This document shows, one piece after another, positions 10,487 through 19,177 of a stretch of DNA of 64,000 bases; positions within the stretch are counted from its first letter, which is position 1, and each line of letters opens with the position of its first letter. The stretch is from an uncultured Phocaeicola sp. (GTDB lineage: Bacteria; Bacteroidota; Bacteroidia; Bacteroidales; Bacteroidaceae). The stretch is from contig CARCZS010000002.1 of NCBI GenBank assembly GCA_948956705.1, positions 1 through 64,000 of the forward strand, given 5' to 3'. The position numbers and the translations under genes were made by a program. The notes under the pieces are model-generated. The model saw only the letters and a program-made list of their open reading frames with translations. It made no database searches and was not told where the DNA came from.

Positions 10487-11755
10487 ATGCACATGAGAGT
10501 ACTTATCATCAATACGTCTGAGCGAACAGGAGGCGCCGCCATTGCAGCCCACCGCCTGATGGAAGCCCTGAGAAACAATGGGATAAAAGCCAAAATGCTC
10601 GTCCGCGACAAACAGACCGACCGGATTAGCGTGGTTCAACTGAAGAAATCATGGTGGAAAGTATGGCAATTCATTTGGGAACGCATCGTCATCTGGAAAG
10701 CGAACCATTTTAAAAAGCATAATCTTTTTGCCGTAGACATTGCCAACACAGGTACAAACATTTCCGCACTCCCCGAGTTCAATCAGGCAGATGTGATTCA
10801 TTTGCACTGGATTAATCAAGGTATGCTCTCGCTGACAGATATACGCCGCATCATAGAGTCGGGTAAACCCATCGTGTGGACTATGCATGACATGTGGCCT
10901 TTCACCGGCATTTGCCATTATGCAGGCGATTGCGACAAATATACCCACGAATGCCATCACTGTCCTCTATTGTTTAAAGGAGGAAAGAAAGACCTTTCCT
11001 ATCGCATTTTTGAGAAGAAAAGGAAACTGTTTGACGGGGCAAACATCACATTCGTGGCATGCAGCCGTTGGCTGGAAGCCATGGCAAAACAAAGCGAACT
11101 GCTGAAAGGGCAAACCATCACCAATATCCCCAATGCCATCAATACCAACTTGTTCAGACCGCGCAGCAAGCAGCAGGCACGAGAAAAATGCCATCTGCCG
11201 CAAGACAGGAAGTTATTGCTCTTTGGCTCGGTGAAAATCACCGACAAGCGGAAAGGCATTGACTATCTGGTAGAAGCATGCAAGATTCTTGCCTCTCAAG
11301 ACCCCGGGTTAAGTAAACAATTGGGTGTCGTAGTGTTCGGTAAACAAGCCGAGCAGTATGCCTCCTTATTTCCTTTCCCCATTTATCCGATGAACTATGT
11401 GAGCAACGAAAAGGAACTGGTGGATATCTATAATGCTGTCGACCTCTACGTCACTCCTTCCTTACAGGACAATCTTCCCAACACCATTGTAGAAGCAATG
11501 GCATGCGGCATCCCCTGTGTCGGCTTTCATGTAGGAGGCATCCCCCAAATGATAGACCATCTGCACAATGGGTATGTGGCCGAATACCAATCGGCTAAAG
11601 ACCTCGCCAATGGTATCCGTTGGACATTGACCGAAGGCGAATACGACAGCTTGAGCGAGGAAGCTTGCCGAAAAGCACTCTCCAGCTATTCCGAGAGCAC
11701 TATTTCAATGAGATATATCGATATCTATAATAAGATTACAGGAAGCCATGCATAA
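10487..11755 (+). CDS. Glycosyltransferase family 4
   Basis: A 422-aa GT-B glycosyltransferase. The N-terminal acceptor domain begins MRVLIINTSERTGGAAIAAH, and DVIHLHWINQGML and IVWTMHDMWPFTGICHYAG identify the family found in Bacteroidales capsule clusters. A Cys cluster (CDKYTHECHHCP) near residues 146-157 may bind zinc. The C-terminal half has LLFGSVKITDKRKGIDYLVEA and TPSLQDNLPNTIVEAMACGIPCVGF, with the conserved nucleotide-sugar Glu. Start could be 10487 or the ATG at 10493. It overlaps the next gene by 8 bases. Confidence 0.88.
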   Translation: MHMRVLIINTSERTGGAAIAAHRLMEALRNNGIKAKMLVRDKQTDRISVVQLKKSWWKVWQFIWERIVIWKANHFKKHNLFAVDIANTGTNISALPEFNQADVIHLHWINQGMLSLTDIRRIIESGKPIVWTMHDMWPFTGICHYAGDCDKYTHECHHCPLLFKGGKKDLSYRIFEKKRKLFDGANITFVACSRWLEAMAKQSELLKGQTITNIPNAINTNLFRPRSKQQAREKCHLPQDRKLLLFGSVKITDKRKGIDYLVEACKILASQDPGLSKQLGVVVFGKQAEQYASLFPFPIYPMNYVSNEKELVDIYNAVDLYVTPSLQDNLPNTIVEAMACGIPCVGFHVGGIPQMIDHLHNGYVAEYQSAKDLANGIRWTLTEGEYDSLSEEACRKALSSYSESTISMRYIDIYNKITGSHA

Positions 11756-12500
11756 TATTCATCCTCATCCCAAGTTCTCCATCATCACCGTGACCTATAA
11801 TGCGGAGAAAGTGCTGGAAGACACGATACAAAGCATTGTCACCCAATCTTATAAGAACGTAGAATATATTATCGTGGACGGAGGCTCCACCGACGGCACA
11901 TTGGCTATCGTCAACAAATACAGGGAGCACATACATACCGTTGTCAGCGAACCCGACAAAGGTTTATATGATGCCATGAATAAAGGCATCAAACTGGCAA
12001 CAGGAGACTACCTTTGTTTTCTGAATGCCGGAGACGGACTTCATGAAGATGATACACTTTTACAAATCGCTCATTCCCTGACCGGAACGATACTGCCGGA
12101 TGTAATTTATGGCGAAACAGACATAGTGGACAGTGAAGGGCATTTCCTTTACAAACGCCGTCTCTCTGCTCCCGAAACGCTCCATTGGAAGAGTTTCAAG
12201 AAAGGCATGCTGGTCTGCCATCAGGCCTTCTTTGCACGCAGAGAACTGGCCTTAGAAGAACCATACGATTTACACTACCGCTTTTCGGCAGACTTTGACT
12301 GGTGCATCCGCATCATGAAGAAGGCGAAAGTATTGCATAATACACATCTCACCCTCATTGACTATCTGAGCGAAGGAATGACCACCCGAAACCATAAAGC
12401 CTCACTGAAAGAGCGTTTCCGCATCATGGTGAAGCATTACGGACTGGTCAGCACCGTGCTGCACCATGCTTGGTTTGTGGTGCGTCTGGCTTATAAATAA
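11748..12500 (+). CDS. Glycosyltransferase family 2
   Basis: A 250-aa GT2 enzyme of the colanic-acid WcaE-like type. It shows FSIITVTYNAEKVLEDTIQS, YIIVDGGSTDGT, the segment EPDKGLYDAMNKGIKLATGDYLCFLNAGD with its acidic metal site, and FSADFDWCIRIM. The 8-base overlap with the preceding gene shows translational coupling. It converges on the YfhO-type gene with 38 bases between; only a weak hairpin is visible there. Confidence 0.88.
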   Translation: MHNIHPHPKFSIITVTYNAEKVLEDTIQSIVTQSYKNVEYIIVDGGSTDGTLAIVNKYREHIHTVVSEPDKGLYDAMNKGIKLATGDYLCFLNAGDGLHEDDTLLQIAHSLTGTILPDVIYGETDIVDSEGHFLYKRRLSAPETLHWKSFKKGMLVCHQAFFARRELALEEPYDLHYRFSADFDWCIRIMKKAKVLHNTHLTLIDYLSEGMTTRNHKASLKERFRIMVKHYGLVSTVLHHAWFVVRLAYK

Positions 12501-12538
12501 AAGCGATGGGCTCTGATTAAATACAACAAGGAAAATAA

Positions 12539-15025
12539 TCAGGAGCGACATAAAGCTTTTCCCCGCAAAACCAGCAATAGCAACACCGCTACTGCCAATA
12601 ATCCCAAAGCAATAAAAGCAATTGTTTCTGTCGTATGCAGCGACTTCGGGTCGAACTTAAACTCAACCGTATGTTTTCCTGCCGGCACATTCATAGCACG
12701 CAGAATATAGTCCGCCCTGCCGTGAGGTGCCTCAACCCCATCAATATAAGCCTGCCAACCCGGATAATAGATTTCGGAGAAAACAACAACGCCCCCCTTC
12801 TCCGAGTCAACCTCATACTTCAAGTCATTCGGTTCGTAAGCCACCAACGTAACGGAGCTCAACGAGTCAGGAGCCGCAGTCTGCTTTACCAGCTCTGCAA
12901 ACTTCTTGTCGACCACCGCCACCTTTGCAGGTGCCACTTTATGTAAAGCGTCTATTTCCTCGTTCGCATTATTTACATACTGCACCTCGTCCACAAACCA
13001 CGCATTACCCAATGTATAAGGATTTTGCAACGGCATAGTCTTCCCCCCCTGCAAAGGGAAAATGAAATAGCGCGTATTCAGCATATTCAGCACCGGGAAA
13101 GCAGACGCATCCACCTTTGCCATATCGCCACCGGCCTCAGACACGGCCTTGAACAGATTGCTCATTTCAGGACTGATATGTTCCTCTATCATCTCCTGAT
13201 AACGACGCAACTTCGCAGCATGATAACCGCCTATGCTCTTATGCCAGTAAGAAGTATTATTCTCGTTAAATGTATTCGAAGCCAAATTCAGTACCCGATA
13301 GTCCAATGTCTTATCCTCCAAAATAGCCTTATCCGTATCGGTCGGCCGGAAGCCTTCCGTCCGGGCTGTTTGAGGCACAAACTGCGCATCATACAGATAA
13401 CGCTTGTTCACATCCCACATCTCCACCAGACAAAGCAGCAACAATACACCAATCGTCAGCTTTGCTTTCAACTTACCCATTCCATAAAGCCACAGCAACG
13501 CAGCCCCGATTGCCACCACAAAGAAACTGCGCCAAGCATCCGAAGTGAAAATACTCACACGAATCTCTTCCAAATTGGCTATCAGTGGAGCCAACTGGTC
13601 AGCCGGGATGCTCTGCAAAGCCTGCATTTCCATGCTCGACACATAAGAAGGGAAGAAAAAACGCGGAGCCAGTGCAAACAGCAAAGCCACACCGCCTGTG
13701 AGTCCGAAGCTGATATAAAACGCCCTCGCCTGTTCTTTCACTATTTGCGGACGTGCAATAATCTGCTTTAACGCCAGCATTGCCAACAACGGAATTGTAA
13801 ATTCGGCAATTACCAAAATAGAAGATACCGCACGAAACTTATCATACATCGGAATATAATCAAGGAAAAAATCCGTAAATCCCATAAAATTCTTTCCCCA
13901 AGAAAGGAGCACAGACAATACCGTTGCAGCTAAAAGTGCCCATTTCATCGGGCCTTTTACGATAAACAAGCCCAAAATAAACAGAAACATTACAAACGCC
14001 CCCACATATACCGGACCTGACGTTCCGGGCTGCTCGCCCCAATATTGTCCAAGCTGGTTGTAAATGCTTCCATACATCGGATTAGCCTTTTCCATTGCCT
14101 TCTCATTAGCAGCAAGAGGCACTGACGCACCACCTTTCACATTAGGCACCAGCAAAGAAAATGTTTCACCGATACCATAGCTCCATTGCGTAATATAGTC
14201 GCGTTCCAATCCACTTTTAGTCTGATTATGCGTATCCGGCTTTACCAATTCGCTCTTTCCACGCATCGTCTCCTTACTATATTCATAGGTATGATAAAGA
14301 TTGGACAGATTGATACATACTCCCAATACACCCGCTACCACCAACACACCTGTCGCCTTGAAAAAACGAGGAAGTTCTTTCTTTTGATAAGCAGAAATTC
14401 CGAAAGCCACTGCCATAAACAACATCACAAACAAGAAATAATAACTCATCTGCACATGGTTCGACACAATTTGTAAAGCAACGAATATGGCTGTCAGCAA
14501 GCCGCCCGACAGGTATTTCCCCCTGTAGACCAGCACCATACCGGCAATGGTAGGCGGAATATAAGCCAATGTTACAAATTTCCAGATGTGACCGGCCGCA
14601 ATAATAATGAAGAAATAAGAAGAAAAAGCCCATATAATCGCTCCCAATGAAGCAAGCCACACCGAGAAGTCAAAAGCGCGCAACAGAATATAGAAACCCA
14701 GCATCATCACAAACACATACCACACATAAGCGGGCAAATACAAATGATACAGACTCTCCACCCCTTTCAGCATATCAGTGGAATGGTAGCTGGGAGCCAT
14801 CTGATAGGTAGGCATACCGCCAAAAATCGAATTCGTCCAGCGCGTACGCTCTCCTGTACGTTCCAAGTACTCTTTCGATTCCTCGCCGGCACCTATTCCC
14901 GCCACCGCATCATGCTGCGACAGAACACGTCCCTCGGTCACAGCCGGGAAAAAGTAAACAAACGAGATGACGGCAAATAAGATAATCACTACGATATCAG
15001 GTAGTATTCTTTTAAATAAGTTCAT
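12539..15025 (-). CDS. YfhO-family integral membrane protein
   Basis: An 828-aa polytopic membrane protein with a run of helices from residue 8 to about 540 and another near the C-terminus (TIAFIALGLLAVAVLLLLVL). Between them is an extracytoplasmic domain ending VVFSEIYYPGWQAYIDGVEAPHGRADYILRA-type sequence, characteristic of YfhO proteins. The family resembles GT-C lipid-phosphate-sugar-dependent glycosyltransferases; in Gram-positives YfhO decorates teichoic acid, but the role in Bacteroides is not established. Its place next to the polysaccharide genes fits sugar addition on the periplasmic side, which is inference. A -7 box lies 25 bases upstream of the start. Confidence 0.85.
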   Translation of the reverse strand: MNLFKRILPDIVVIILFAVISFVYFFPAVTEGRVLSQHDAVAGIGAGEESKEYLERTGERTRWTNSIFGGMPTYQMAPSYHSTDMLKGVESLYHLYLPAYVWYVFVMMLGFYILLRAFDFSVWLASLGAIIWAFSSYFFIIIAAGHIWKFVTLAYIPPTIAGMVLVYRGKYLSGGLLTAIFVALQIVSNHVQMSYYFLFVMLFMAVAFGISAYQKKELPRFFKATGVLVVAGVLGVCINLSNLYHTYEYSKETMRGKSELVKPDTHNQTKSGLERDYITQWSYGIGETFSLLVPNVKGGASVPLAANEKAMEKANPMYGSIYNQLGQYWGEQPGTSGPVYVGAFVMFLFILGLFIVKGPMKWALLAATVLSVLLSWGKNFMGFTDFFLDYIPMYDKFRAVSSILVIAEFTIPLLAMLALKQIIARPQIVKEQARAFYISFGLTGGVALLFALAPRFFFPSYVSSMEMQALQSIPADQLAPLIANLEEIRVSIFTSDAWRSFFVVAIGAALLWLYGMGKLKAKLTIGVLLLLCLVEMWDVNKRYLYDAQFVPQTARTEGFRPTDTDKAILEDKTLDYRVLNLASNTFNENNTSYWHKSIGGYHAAKLRRYQEMIEEHISPEMSNLFKAVSEAGGDMAKVDASAFPVLNMLNTRYFIFPLQGGKTMPLQNPYTLGNAWFVDEVQYVNNANEEIDALHKVAPAKVAVVDKKFAELVKQTAAPDSLSSVTLVAYEPNDLKYEVDSEKGGVVVFSEIYYPGWQAYIDGVEAPHGRADYILRAMNVPAGKHTVEFKFDPKSLHTTETIAFIALGLLAVAVLLLLVLRGKALCRS

Positions 15026-15049
15026 AAGTATATCTGTTTATTAACGCTG

Positions 15050-15057
15050 CAAAGATA
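15050..15057 (-). promoter_or_regulatory. yfhO-type gene promoter -7 box
   Basis: TATCTTTG on the minus strand, 25 bases before the YfhO-type start, back to back with the mtnN promoter. Confidence 0.65.
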
Positions 15058-15079
15058 CGATATACTCTGATAAATTGCG

Positions 15080-15087
15080 TACATTTG
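15080..15087 (+). promoter_or_regulatory. mtnN-luxS promoter -7 box
   Basis: TACATTTG, 22 bases before the mtnN start, divergent from the YfhO-type promoter. Confidence 0.6.
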
Positions 15088-15108
15088 CATCTGAAATAAA
15101 GTTGAATT

Positions 15109-15804
15109 ATGAAAATAGGAATTATAACTGCAATGAGTGCCGAGCAAAAACAGGTGGAACAACTGCTCGACAACAAGAAAGAATATGCCGAAGGGCCGTT
15201 CCTGTATACAGAAGGAACAATTCAAAACAACACGATTATCCTGATGAAATGCGGTATCGGAAAAGTGAATGCCGCCGCCGGCACGGTAGAACTAATCCGC
15301 AACTTCCACCCCGATTGCATTATCAGCACCGGTGTGGCAGGAGGTATAGACAATTGCCTGAAAGTGATGGATGTAGTTGCCAGCCGCCAAATCGTCTACC
15401 ATGACGTGTGGTGCGGCGAAGGAAATGCCTACGGACAAATCCAAGGACTTCCCGCCCTGTTTGAAGGCAACGAAACATTGTTCAACTGCGCCATGTCATT
15501 AGACACAGAAACAGCCATCCACGGCGGACTCATCTGCAGCGGAGACAAATTTATCACCGACCGCCAAGAACTCAATACCATCAAGTCAGCCTTCCCCGAA
15601 GGACTGGCCGTAGATATGGAATCAGGAGCCATTGCCCAGATTTGTTATATATATAAGGTACCGTTTATCAGTTTCCGCATTATCAGTGACACTCCGGGTG
15701 CCGACAATCATTGGGAACAATACACCAACTTTTGGGACACCATTGCCGACCGTTCATTCGAGGTAACTCGCATTTTCCTCCATTCATTACCAGCAAACTT
15801 ATAA
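15109..15804 (+). CDS. mtnN: MTA/SAH nucleosidase
   Basis: Hydrolyses S-adenosylhomocysteine and 5'-methylthioadenosine, releasing adenine. The 231-aa protein fits the family length. It starts KIGIITAMSAEQ with catalytic Glu12, has CGIGKVNAAAGT and STGVAGGI for ribose/purine binding, VDMESGAIAQICY with the substrate-contacting Met-Glu pair, and SDTPG with the catalytic Asp near 200. It lies 13 bases upstream of luxS, so the two consecutive steps of SAH recycling are encoded as one operon. Confidence 0.95.
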   Translation: MKIGIITAMSAEQKQVEQLLDNKKEYAEGPFLYTEGTIQNNTIILMKCGIGKVNAAAGTVELIRNFHPDCIISTGVAGGIDNCLKVMDVVASRQIVYHDVWCGEGNAYGQIQGLPALFEGNETLFNCAMSLDTETAIHGGLICSGDKFITDRQELNTIKSAFPEGLAVDMESGAIAQICYIYKVPFISFRIISDTPGADNHWEQYTNFWDTIADRSFEVTRIFLHSLPANL

Positions 15805-15817
15805 TAAAAACAGAAAT

Positions 15818-16297
15818 ATGAAAACAATACCCAGTTTTACCATTGACCACATCCGTCTTCTGCGCGGCATCTACGTCTCAAGAAAAGACCAAGTAGGAGG
15901 CGACACCGTCACCACTTTCGATATCCGCATGAAAGAACCCAACCGCGAGCCGGCCTTAGGTCAGGGAGCACTGCACACCATCGAACATTTGGCCGCCACT
16001 TTCCTGCGCAACCACCCAGTATGGGGCGACAAGATAGTCTATTGGGGTCCGATGGGCTGTCTCACAGGCAATTATTTGCTGATGAAAGGCGACTTAGAAT
16101 CAAAAGACATCGTAGAACTGATGCAAGAAACCTTCCGTTTCGTTGCTGAGTTTGAAGGCGAAGTGCCGGGTACCGCTCCCAAAGACTGCGGTAACTGCCT
16201 GCTGCACGACCTGCCTATGGCCAAATGGGAATCAGCACGCTATCTGCATGAAGTGCTCGAAAAGATGACCGATGAAAATCTGCATTATCCACTGTAA
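15818..16297 (+). CDS. luxS: S-ribosylhomocysteine lyase
   Basis: Cleaves S-ribosylhomocysteine to homocysteine and DPD, the AI-2 precursor. The 159-aa protein has the HxxEH metal motif as HTIEH (His53, Glu56, His57), the catalytic Cys in GCLTGNY (Cys81), and the third metal ligand in DCGNC (Cys124). It follows mtnN in the same transcript and ends at an intrinsic terminator. All key residues are intact, so activity is expected. Confidence 0.97.
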   Translation: MKTIPSFTIDHIRLLRGIYVSRKDQVGGDTVTTFDIRMKEPNREPALGQGALHTIEHLAATFLRNHPVWGDKIVYWGPMGCLTGNYLLMKGDLESKDIVELMQETFRFVAEFEGEVPGTAPKDCGNCLLHDLPMAKWESARYLHEVLEKMTDENLHYPL

Positions 16298-16340
16298 AAA
16301 GAACCGGAAGATATGCCCCCATTGGATAAAACGCCAATAA

Positions 16341-16374
16341 AAAAGCCGCTTCTCTTTTCAGAGTAGCGGCTTTT
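16341..16374. terminator. Bidirectional terminator between luxS and rpsO
   Basis: Stem AAAAGCCGCT (16341-16350) with AGCGGCTTTT (16365-16374) between convergent luxS and rpsO. Confidence 0.85.
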
Positions 16375-16399
16375 CTTAAGTCCTTTCCTAAAGAATGGA

Positions 16400-16669
16400 T
16401 TACTTACGCAATCCAAGTGCCTTAACGATAGCACGGTATCTTTCGATATCGCGATCCTTCAAGTAGTTCAGCAACGCACGGCGCTTACCTACCAAAGTTG
16501 TCAAAGCTCTTTCAGTGCTATAATCTTTTCTGTTGAGCTTCAGGTGCTCAGTCAGGTGAGAAATACGGTATGAAAACAAAGCAATCTGCGCTTCTGCTGA
16601 GCCAGTATCAGTGTTAGACTTTCCGTACTTTTCAAAGATTTCTTGTTTTTTAGCTGCGTCTAAATACAT
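16400..16669 (-). CDS. rpsO: Ribosomal protein S15
   Basis: A primary 16S rRNA-binding protein of the 30S platform. The 89-aa product has the exact S15 length and signature: DTGSAEAQIALFSYRISHLTEHL, KDYSTERALTTLVGKRRALLNYL and RYRAIVKALGLR. I chose the start at 16669; the 19 extra upstream codons have no S15 counterpart and run toward the promoter. A single-gene transcript with its own -7 box. Confidence 0.98.
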   Translation of the reverse strand: MYLDAAKKQEIFEKYGKSNTDTGSAEAQIALFSYRISHLTEHLKLNRKDYSTERALTTLVGKRRALLNYLKDRDIERYRAIVKALGLRK

Positions 16670-16713
16670 AATTTTTAGATTTGTTGATATATAATTTATT
16701 CGTTTCGCGGGTG

Positions 16714-16721
16714 CAAAGATA
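16714..16721 (-). promoter_or_regulatory. rpsO promoter -7 box
   Basis: TATCTTTG on the minus strand, 45 bases upstream of the rpsO start. Confidence 0.65.
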
Positions 16722-16840
16722 GACATTATCTTTTATACCACAATGAATTAAGCAATTTATTTTTTATTTAATGCTCAGGTGCGAAAACACATTGCAGCCT
16801 CCTTTTCTTTATCGTCTTCGCTACTTGAATGAGACTACAA

Positions 16841-16897
16841 AGGTATTTTTTATCAAATACATAGGTATTTTAATCAAAAATATAGGTATATCATTCA
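16841..16897 (+). promoter_or_regulatory. Three direct AGGTAT repeats (operator-like)
   Basis: AGGTAT occurs at 16841, 16863 and 16884, spaced 22 and 21 bases, about two helical turns each. All three lie just upstream of a -33 box at 16914. The third unit reads AGGTATATCATTCA; its last 13 bases also occur at 35997-36009, upstream of the hybrid regulator gene. This layout suits a phased activator site, probably for an AraC-type protein. Binding is inferred. Confidence 0.55.
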
Positions 16898-16913
16898 TTT
16901 TTTCTCTAAAAAG

Positions 16914-16944
16914 TTTGGTTTTCTATTTTTTATTCGTATCTTTG
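16914..16944 (+). promoter_or_regulatory. Promoter of the candidate small RNA
   Basis: TTTG (16914-16917), 19 bases, TATCTTTG (16937-16944): a textbook Bacteroides -33/-7 promoter. The predicted start is about 16950, and no long ORF follows before a terminator at 17057. Confidence 0.7.
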
Positions 16945-16948
16945 TATC

Positions 16949-17057
16949 GAAGAAATAAACGATGTATTTCTTCAATTATACTAAAGCCCCTTCATATCAT
17001 TTTTTATTATAGAACCATCCTGAAGAATAAGCGATTCTCTGGATGGTTCACTTTTTT
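16949..17057 (+). ncRNA. Candidate small RNA or attenuated leader
   Basis: A predicted transcript of about 108 bases. It begins with a perfect 9-bp hairpin, GAAGAAATA (16949-16957) with TATTTCTTC (16965-16973), has a single-stranded linker, and ends in an intrinsic terminator. The terminator stem is GAACCATCC (17012-17020) with GGATGGTTC (17041-17049), an inner AGAAT/ATTCT extension, and six T. It starts at the promoter above and ends before the separate response-regulator promoter. It could be a free small RNA or a terminated leader of the regulator gene. I recognise no known family. Confidence 0.55.
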
Positions 17058-17066
17058 CCAAAAGTA

Positions 17067-17098
17067 TTGCTTTCCCAACAAGAAAAACCGTATCTTTG
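17067..17098 (+). promoter_or_regulatory. Response-regulator gene promoter
   Basis: TTG (17067-17069), 21 bases, TATCTTTG (17091-17098). It lies immediately after the small-RNA terminator and 33 bases before the chosen start at 17131. Confidence 0.65.
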
Positions 17099-17130
17099 TT
17101 CAGTCAAAACAAAATTCGACTCATAGGGGC

Positions 17131-18198
17131 ATGATTTTCATCTATCTTTCGACAAGCAGTGCATGGAATCCCAACACTTGGGCTATCCTATGCGGTATAT
17201 TGACAATATTCCTTGTCATAGTGCTGCTTATTGTCTATTTTATTTTCAGACGGCTCCATATTGACCTCGCTATTTTACGTGCAGCACTCCAAAAGCGGCC
17301 CTCCCCACCAATCATATCCCCGATTCCTGATTTGCCACCCCAGACTGAAACCGCCGATTCGGTCCAAACTCCGGTTTCCACAGTCGAAACAAAGAAACAG
17401 TACACCTTATTAATTATAGAAGACCATCTGGAGATACGTCTGTATCTGAAACTGATATTCGGTAACGAATACAACTTGCTGATGGCCGAGAACGGTGAAG
17501 AAGGCTTCAAAAAAGCGTGCGAAGAAATACCCGATTTAATCATTACCGATATCATGATGCCGGTAATGGACGGTTTCAAATGCTGCCAGTTGGTAAAAGA
17601 AAACCTTACCACCTGCCACATCCCCGTCATTCTGCTGACCGCCCTCACCGAAGAGGCGAATGTAATGAAAGGAATCGAGCTGGGTGCCGACGATTACATC
17701 CAGAAACCTTTCAACCCCAACATACTGCGCACTAAAGTCAAACGTCTCATCAAGAGCCGCGCAGAATTGAAGGAAATATATACCCGACTTCTTACTCCCG
17801 GTCCCGAGTCGGAATCATCATCGGAAGAGAAAACAGAAGAAGCCGGAATTCGGTTCCCCGAAGATCCGTTCATCATGGAAATAGTGAGAATTATCAATGA
17901 AAACATGAAAAACCCCGATTTCAACGTGAAAAAGCTGGCAGACATCATGGTCATCAGCCAACCTACCCTCTACCGTCGGGTGAAGATGATTACTAATTTC
18001 ACCATCAGCGAATTTATTCGGGGCGTTCGTCTGAAACGTGCTGCCGAGTTGTTGCGCAGCCGGCGTTACACCGTTCAAGATATAGCCGAAATGGTGGGAT
18101 ACAGCGACCTTGCTACGTTCCGCAAACACTTTGTCGATTTCTATGGTACCACTCCGTCCACCTTCAGCAACAAAATGCTGATGGAAAAGCCGGAATAA
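17131..18198 (+). CDS. Membrane-anchored response regulator, AraC output, no kinase
   Basis: A 355-aa orphan regulator. One membrane helix lies at about residues 17-40 (AILCGILTIFLVIVLLIVYFIF). A Pro-rich linker follows, then a receiver domain (about 90-210) with phospho-acceptor Asp140 in IITDIMMP and the conserved Lys in DDYIQKPF. An AraC helix-turn-helix domain ends TFRKHFVDFYGTTPSTF. The receiver and DNA-binding domains are closely similar to the C-terminus of the 1386-aa hybrid regulator at 36249, so it looks like a truncated paralog that kept a membrane anchor but no sensor or kinase. I chose the ATG at 17131: the 120 upstream in-frame codons contain the promoter and the terminator hairpin. 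Confidence 0.85.
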   Translation: MIFIYLSTSSAWNPNTWAILCGILTIFLVIVLLIVYFIFRRLHIDLAILRAALQKRPSPPIISPIPDLPPQTETADSVQTPVSTVETKKQYTLLIIEDHLEIRLYLKLIFGNEYNLLMAENGEEGFKKACEEIPDLIITDIMMPVMDGFKCCQLVKENLTTCHIPVILLTALTEEANVMKGIELGADDYIQKPFNPNILRTKVKRLIKSRAELKEIYTRLLTPGPESESSSEEKTEEAGIRFPEDPFIMEIVRIINENMKNPDFNVKKLADIMVISQPTLYRRVKMITNFTISEFIRGVRLKRAAELLRSRRYTVQDIAEMVGYSDLATFRKHFVDFYGTTPSTFSNKMLMEKPE

Positions 18199-19143
18199 TT
18201 ACTTGCTAAGCACTTGTGCCAAATATTGCTCCACTTGTTCCACCGGCGCATCCTTCAGCAATACTTTTTTATCTTTATCAAGCAAATAAAGGGTCGGCAT
18301 AGCTTTCAAGTCATACAGTTCCCTGTTCAGTACAGTCAATTCCTTATCATAACCGTTTATCCACTTGGAGGGAATCATGTCCTGATGATTCTCCCATACC
18401 TCATGCTCTTCATCAGGATAAAAAGCCAGAATCCTGACCTGCTTCATAATCTCCTCATCAGTGAGCACAGGAGATGATTTCATGTGGGCCAACACCTCTG
18501 CACACCCATGACAATCAGGGTTATAAAACAACAGCAACGTATAAGGGGTGCGTAAATCATGCATACGCCGTTGTGCTCCCGAAGCCAGTGTATAGACAAA
18601 ATCGGCAGCAACACCGCCCACCCGGTTCATGTTAATCAGCTTCAAGTCATAGCGTGCACGGCTCTGTGCCGCCTCATCCGCCGATGCATAAGCAGTAACG
18701 AAACGGCACACCGGCTCAAACAGCTCTTCATTTCTCATGGGAGAATTAGGGTCGAAAAGATACTTACGCAATGTTTCGACAAAATAGTCCAGCATTTTCG
18801 GTTCTGCAGATGCACTCTGCAAAGTGCGGGTCACACAAGAATCCGCCATTGCCTGTGGCACACGTGTCAGCAAATCAATATAATTGGCCATTGCCTGCTC
18901 CGTGACGTCGGGCACATGGATATAAGCCGTATCTTTAAACTCAAACTTATCCCAATAGTGATTCACCACAAAATGCAGCCTGTCTTCGGCAGACTGTAGC
19001 ATAACAGGCACTTCGGGCAATGTAAAAGCCAATGTTTTCTTCTCACCGGCTTTGTCGGCGTTCCCATTTTCCTGCTTTTTCCCTCCGCATGAAGCAAGAA
19101 GAACCAGCAGCAGGGCTATGAATGTAAATCGATGCATCTTCAT
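18199..19143 (-). CDS. DUF5106-like lipoprotein with thioredoxin fold
   Basis: A 314-aa lipoprotein with lipobox LLASC near residues 15-19, followed by a charged linker. The N-terminal half is an all-alpha region (DRLHFVVNHYWDKFEFKD), as in DUF5106 proteins. The C-terminal half is a TlpA/thioredoxin-like domain with TLLLFYNPDCHGCAEVLAHM; the CHGC pair is the expected redox site, and MPTLYLLDKDKKVL carries the cis-Pro. It probably acts in the periplasm in thiol-disulfide chemistry, but the substrate is unknown. Its stop codon abuts that of the response regulator, and no terminator is seen between them. Start could be 19137. Confidence 0.82.
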   Translation of the reverse strand: MKMHRFTFIALLLVLLASCGGKKQENGNADKAGEKKTLAFTLPEVPVMLQSAEDRLHFVVNHYWDKFEFKDTAYIHVPDVTEQAMANYIDLLTRVPQAMADSCVTRTLQSASAEPKMLDYFVETLRKYLFDPNSPMRNEELFEPVCRFVTAYASADEAAQSRARYDLKLINMNRVGGVAADFVYTLASGAQRRMHDLRTPYTLLLFYNPDCHGCAEVLAHMKSSPVLTDEEIMKQVRILAFYPDEEHEVWENHQDMIPSKWINGYDKELTVLNRELYDLKAMPTLYLLDKDKKVLLKDAPVEQVEQYLAQVLSK

Positions 19144-19169
19144 TATTGATTCGTCTGCAAAAGTTAGAA

Positions 19170-19177
19170 CAAAGATA
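19170..19177 (-). promoter_or_regulatory. Promoter -7 box of the DUF5106-like gene
   Basis: TATCTTTG on the minus strand, 27 bases upstream of the start. Confidence 0.6.

Noticed and set aside
13025..13771. 248-codon plus-strand ORF within the YfhO-type gene
   Set aside because: Antisense shadow rich in His, Arg and Gln; no domain or start signal.
16771..17130. Upstream extension of the orphan response regulator
   Set aside because: These 120 codons contain two promoters and a terminator hairpin and are not similar to any protein.
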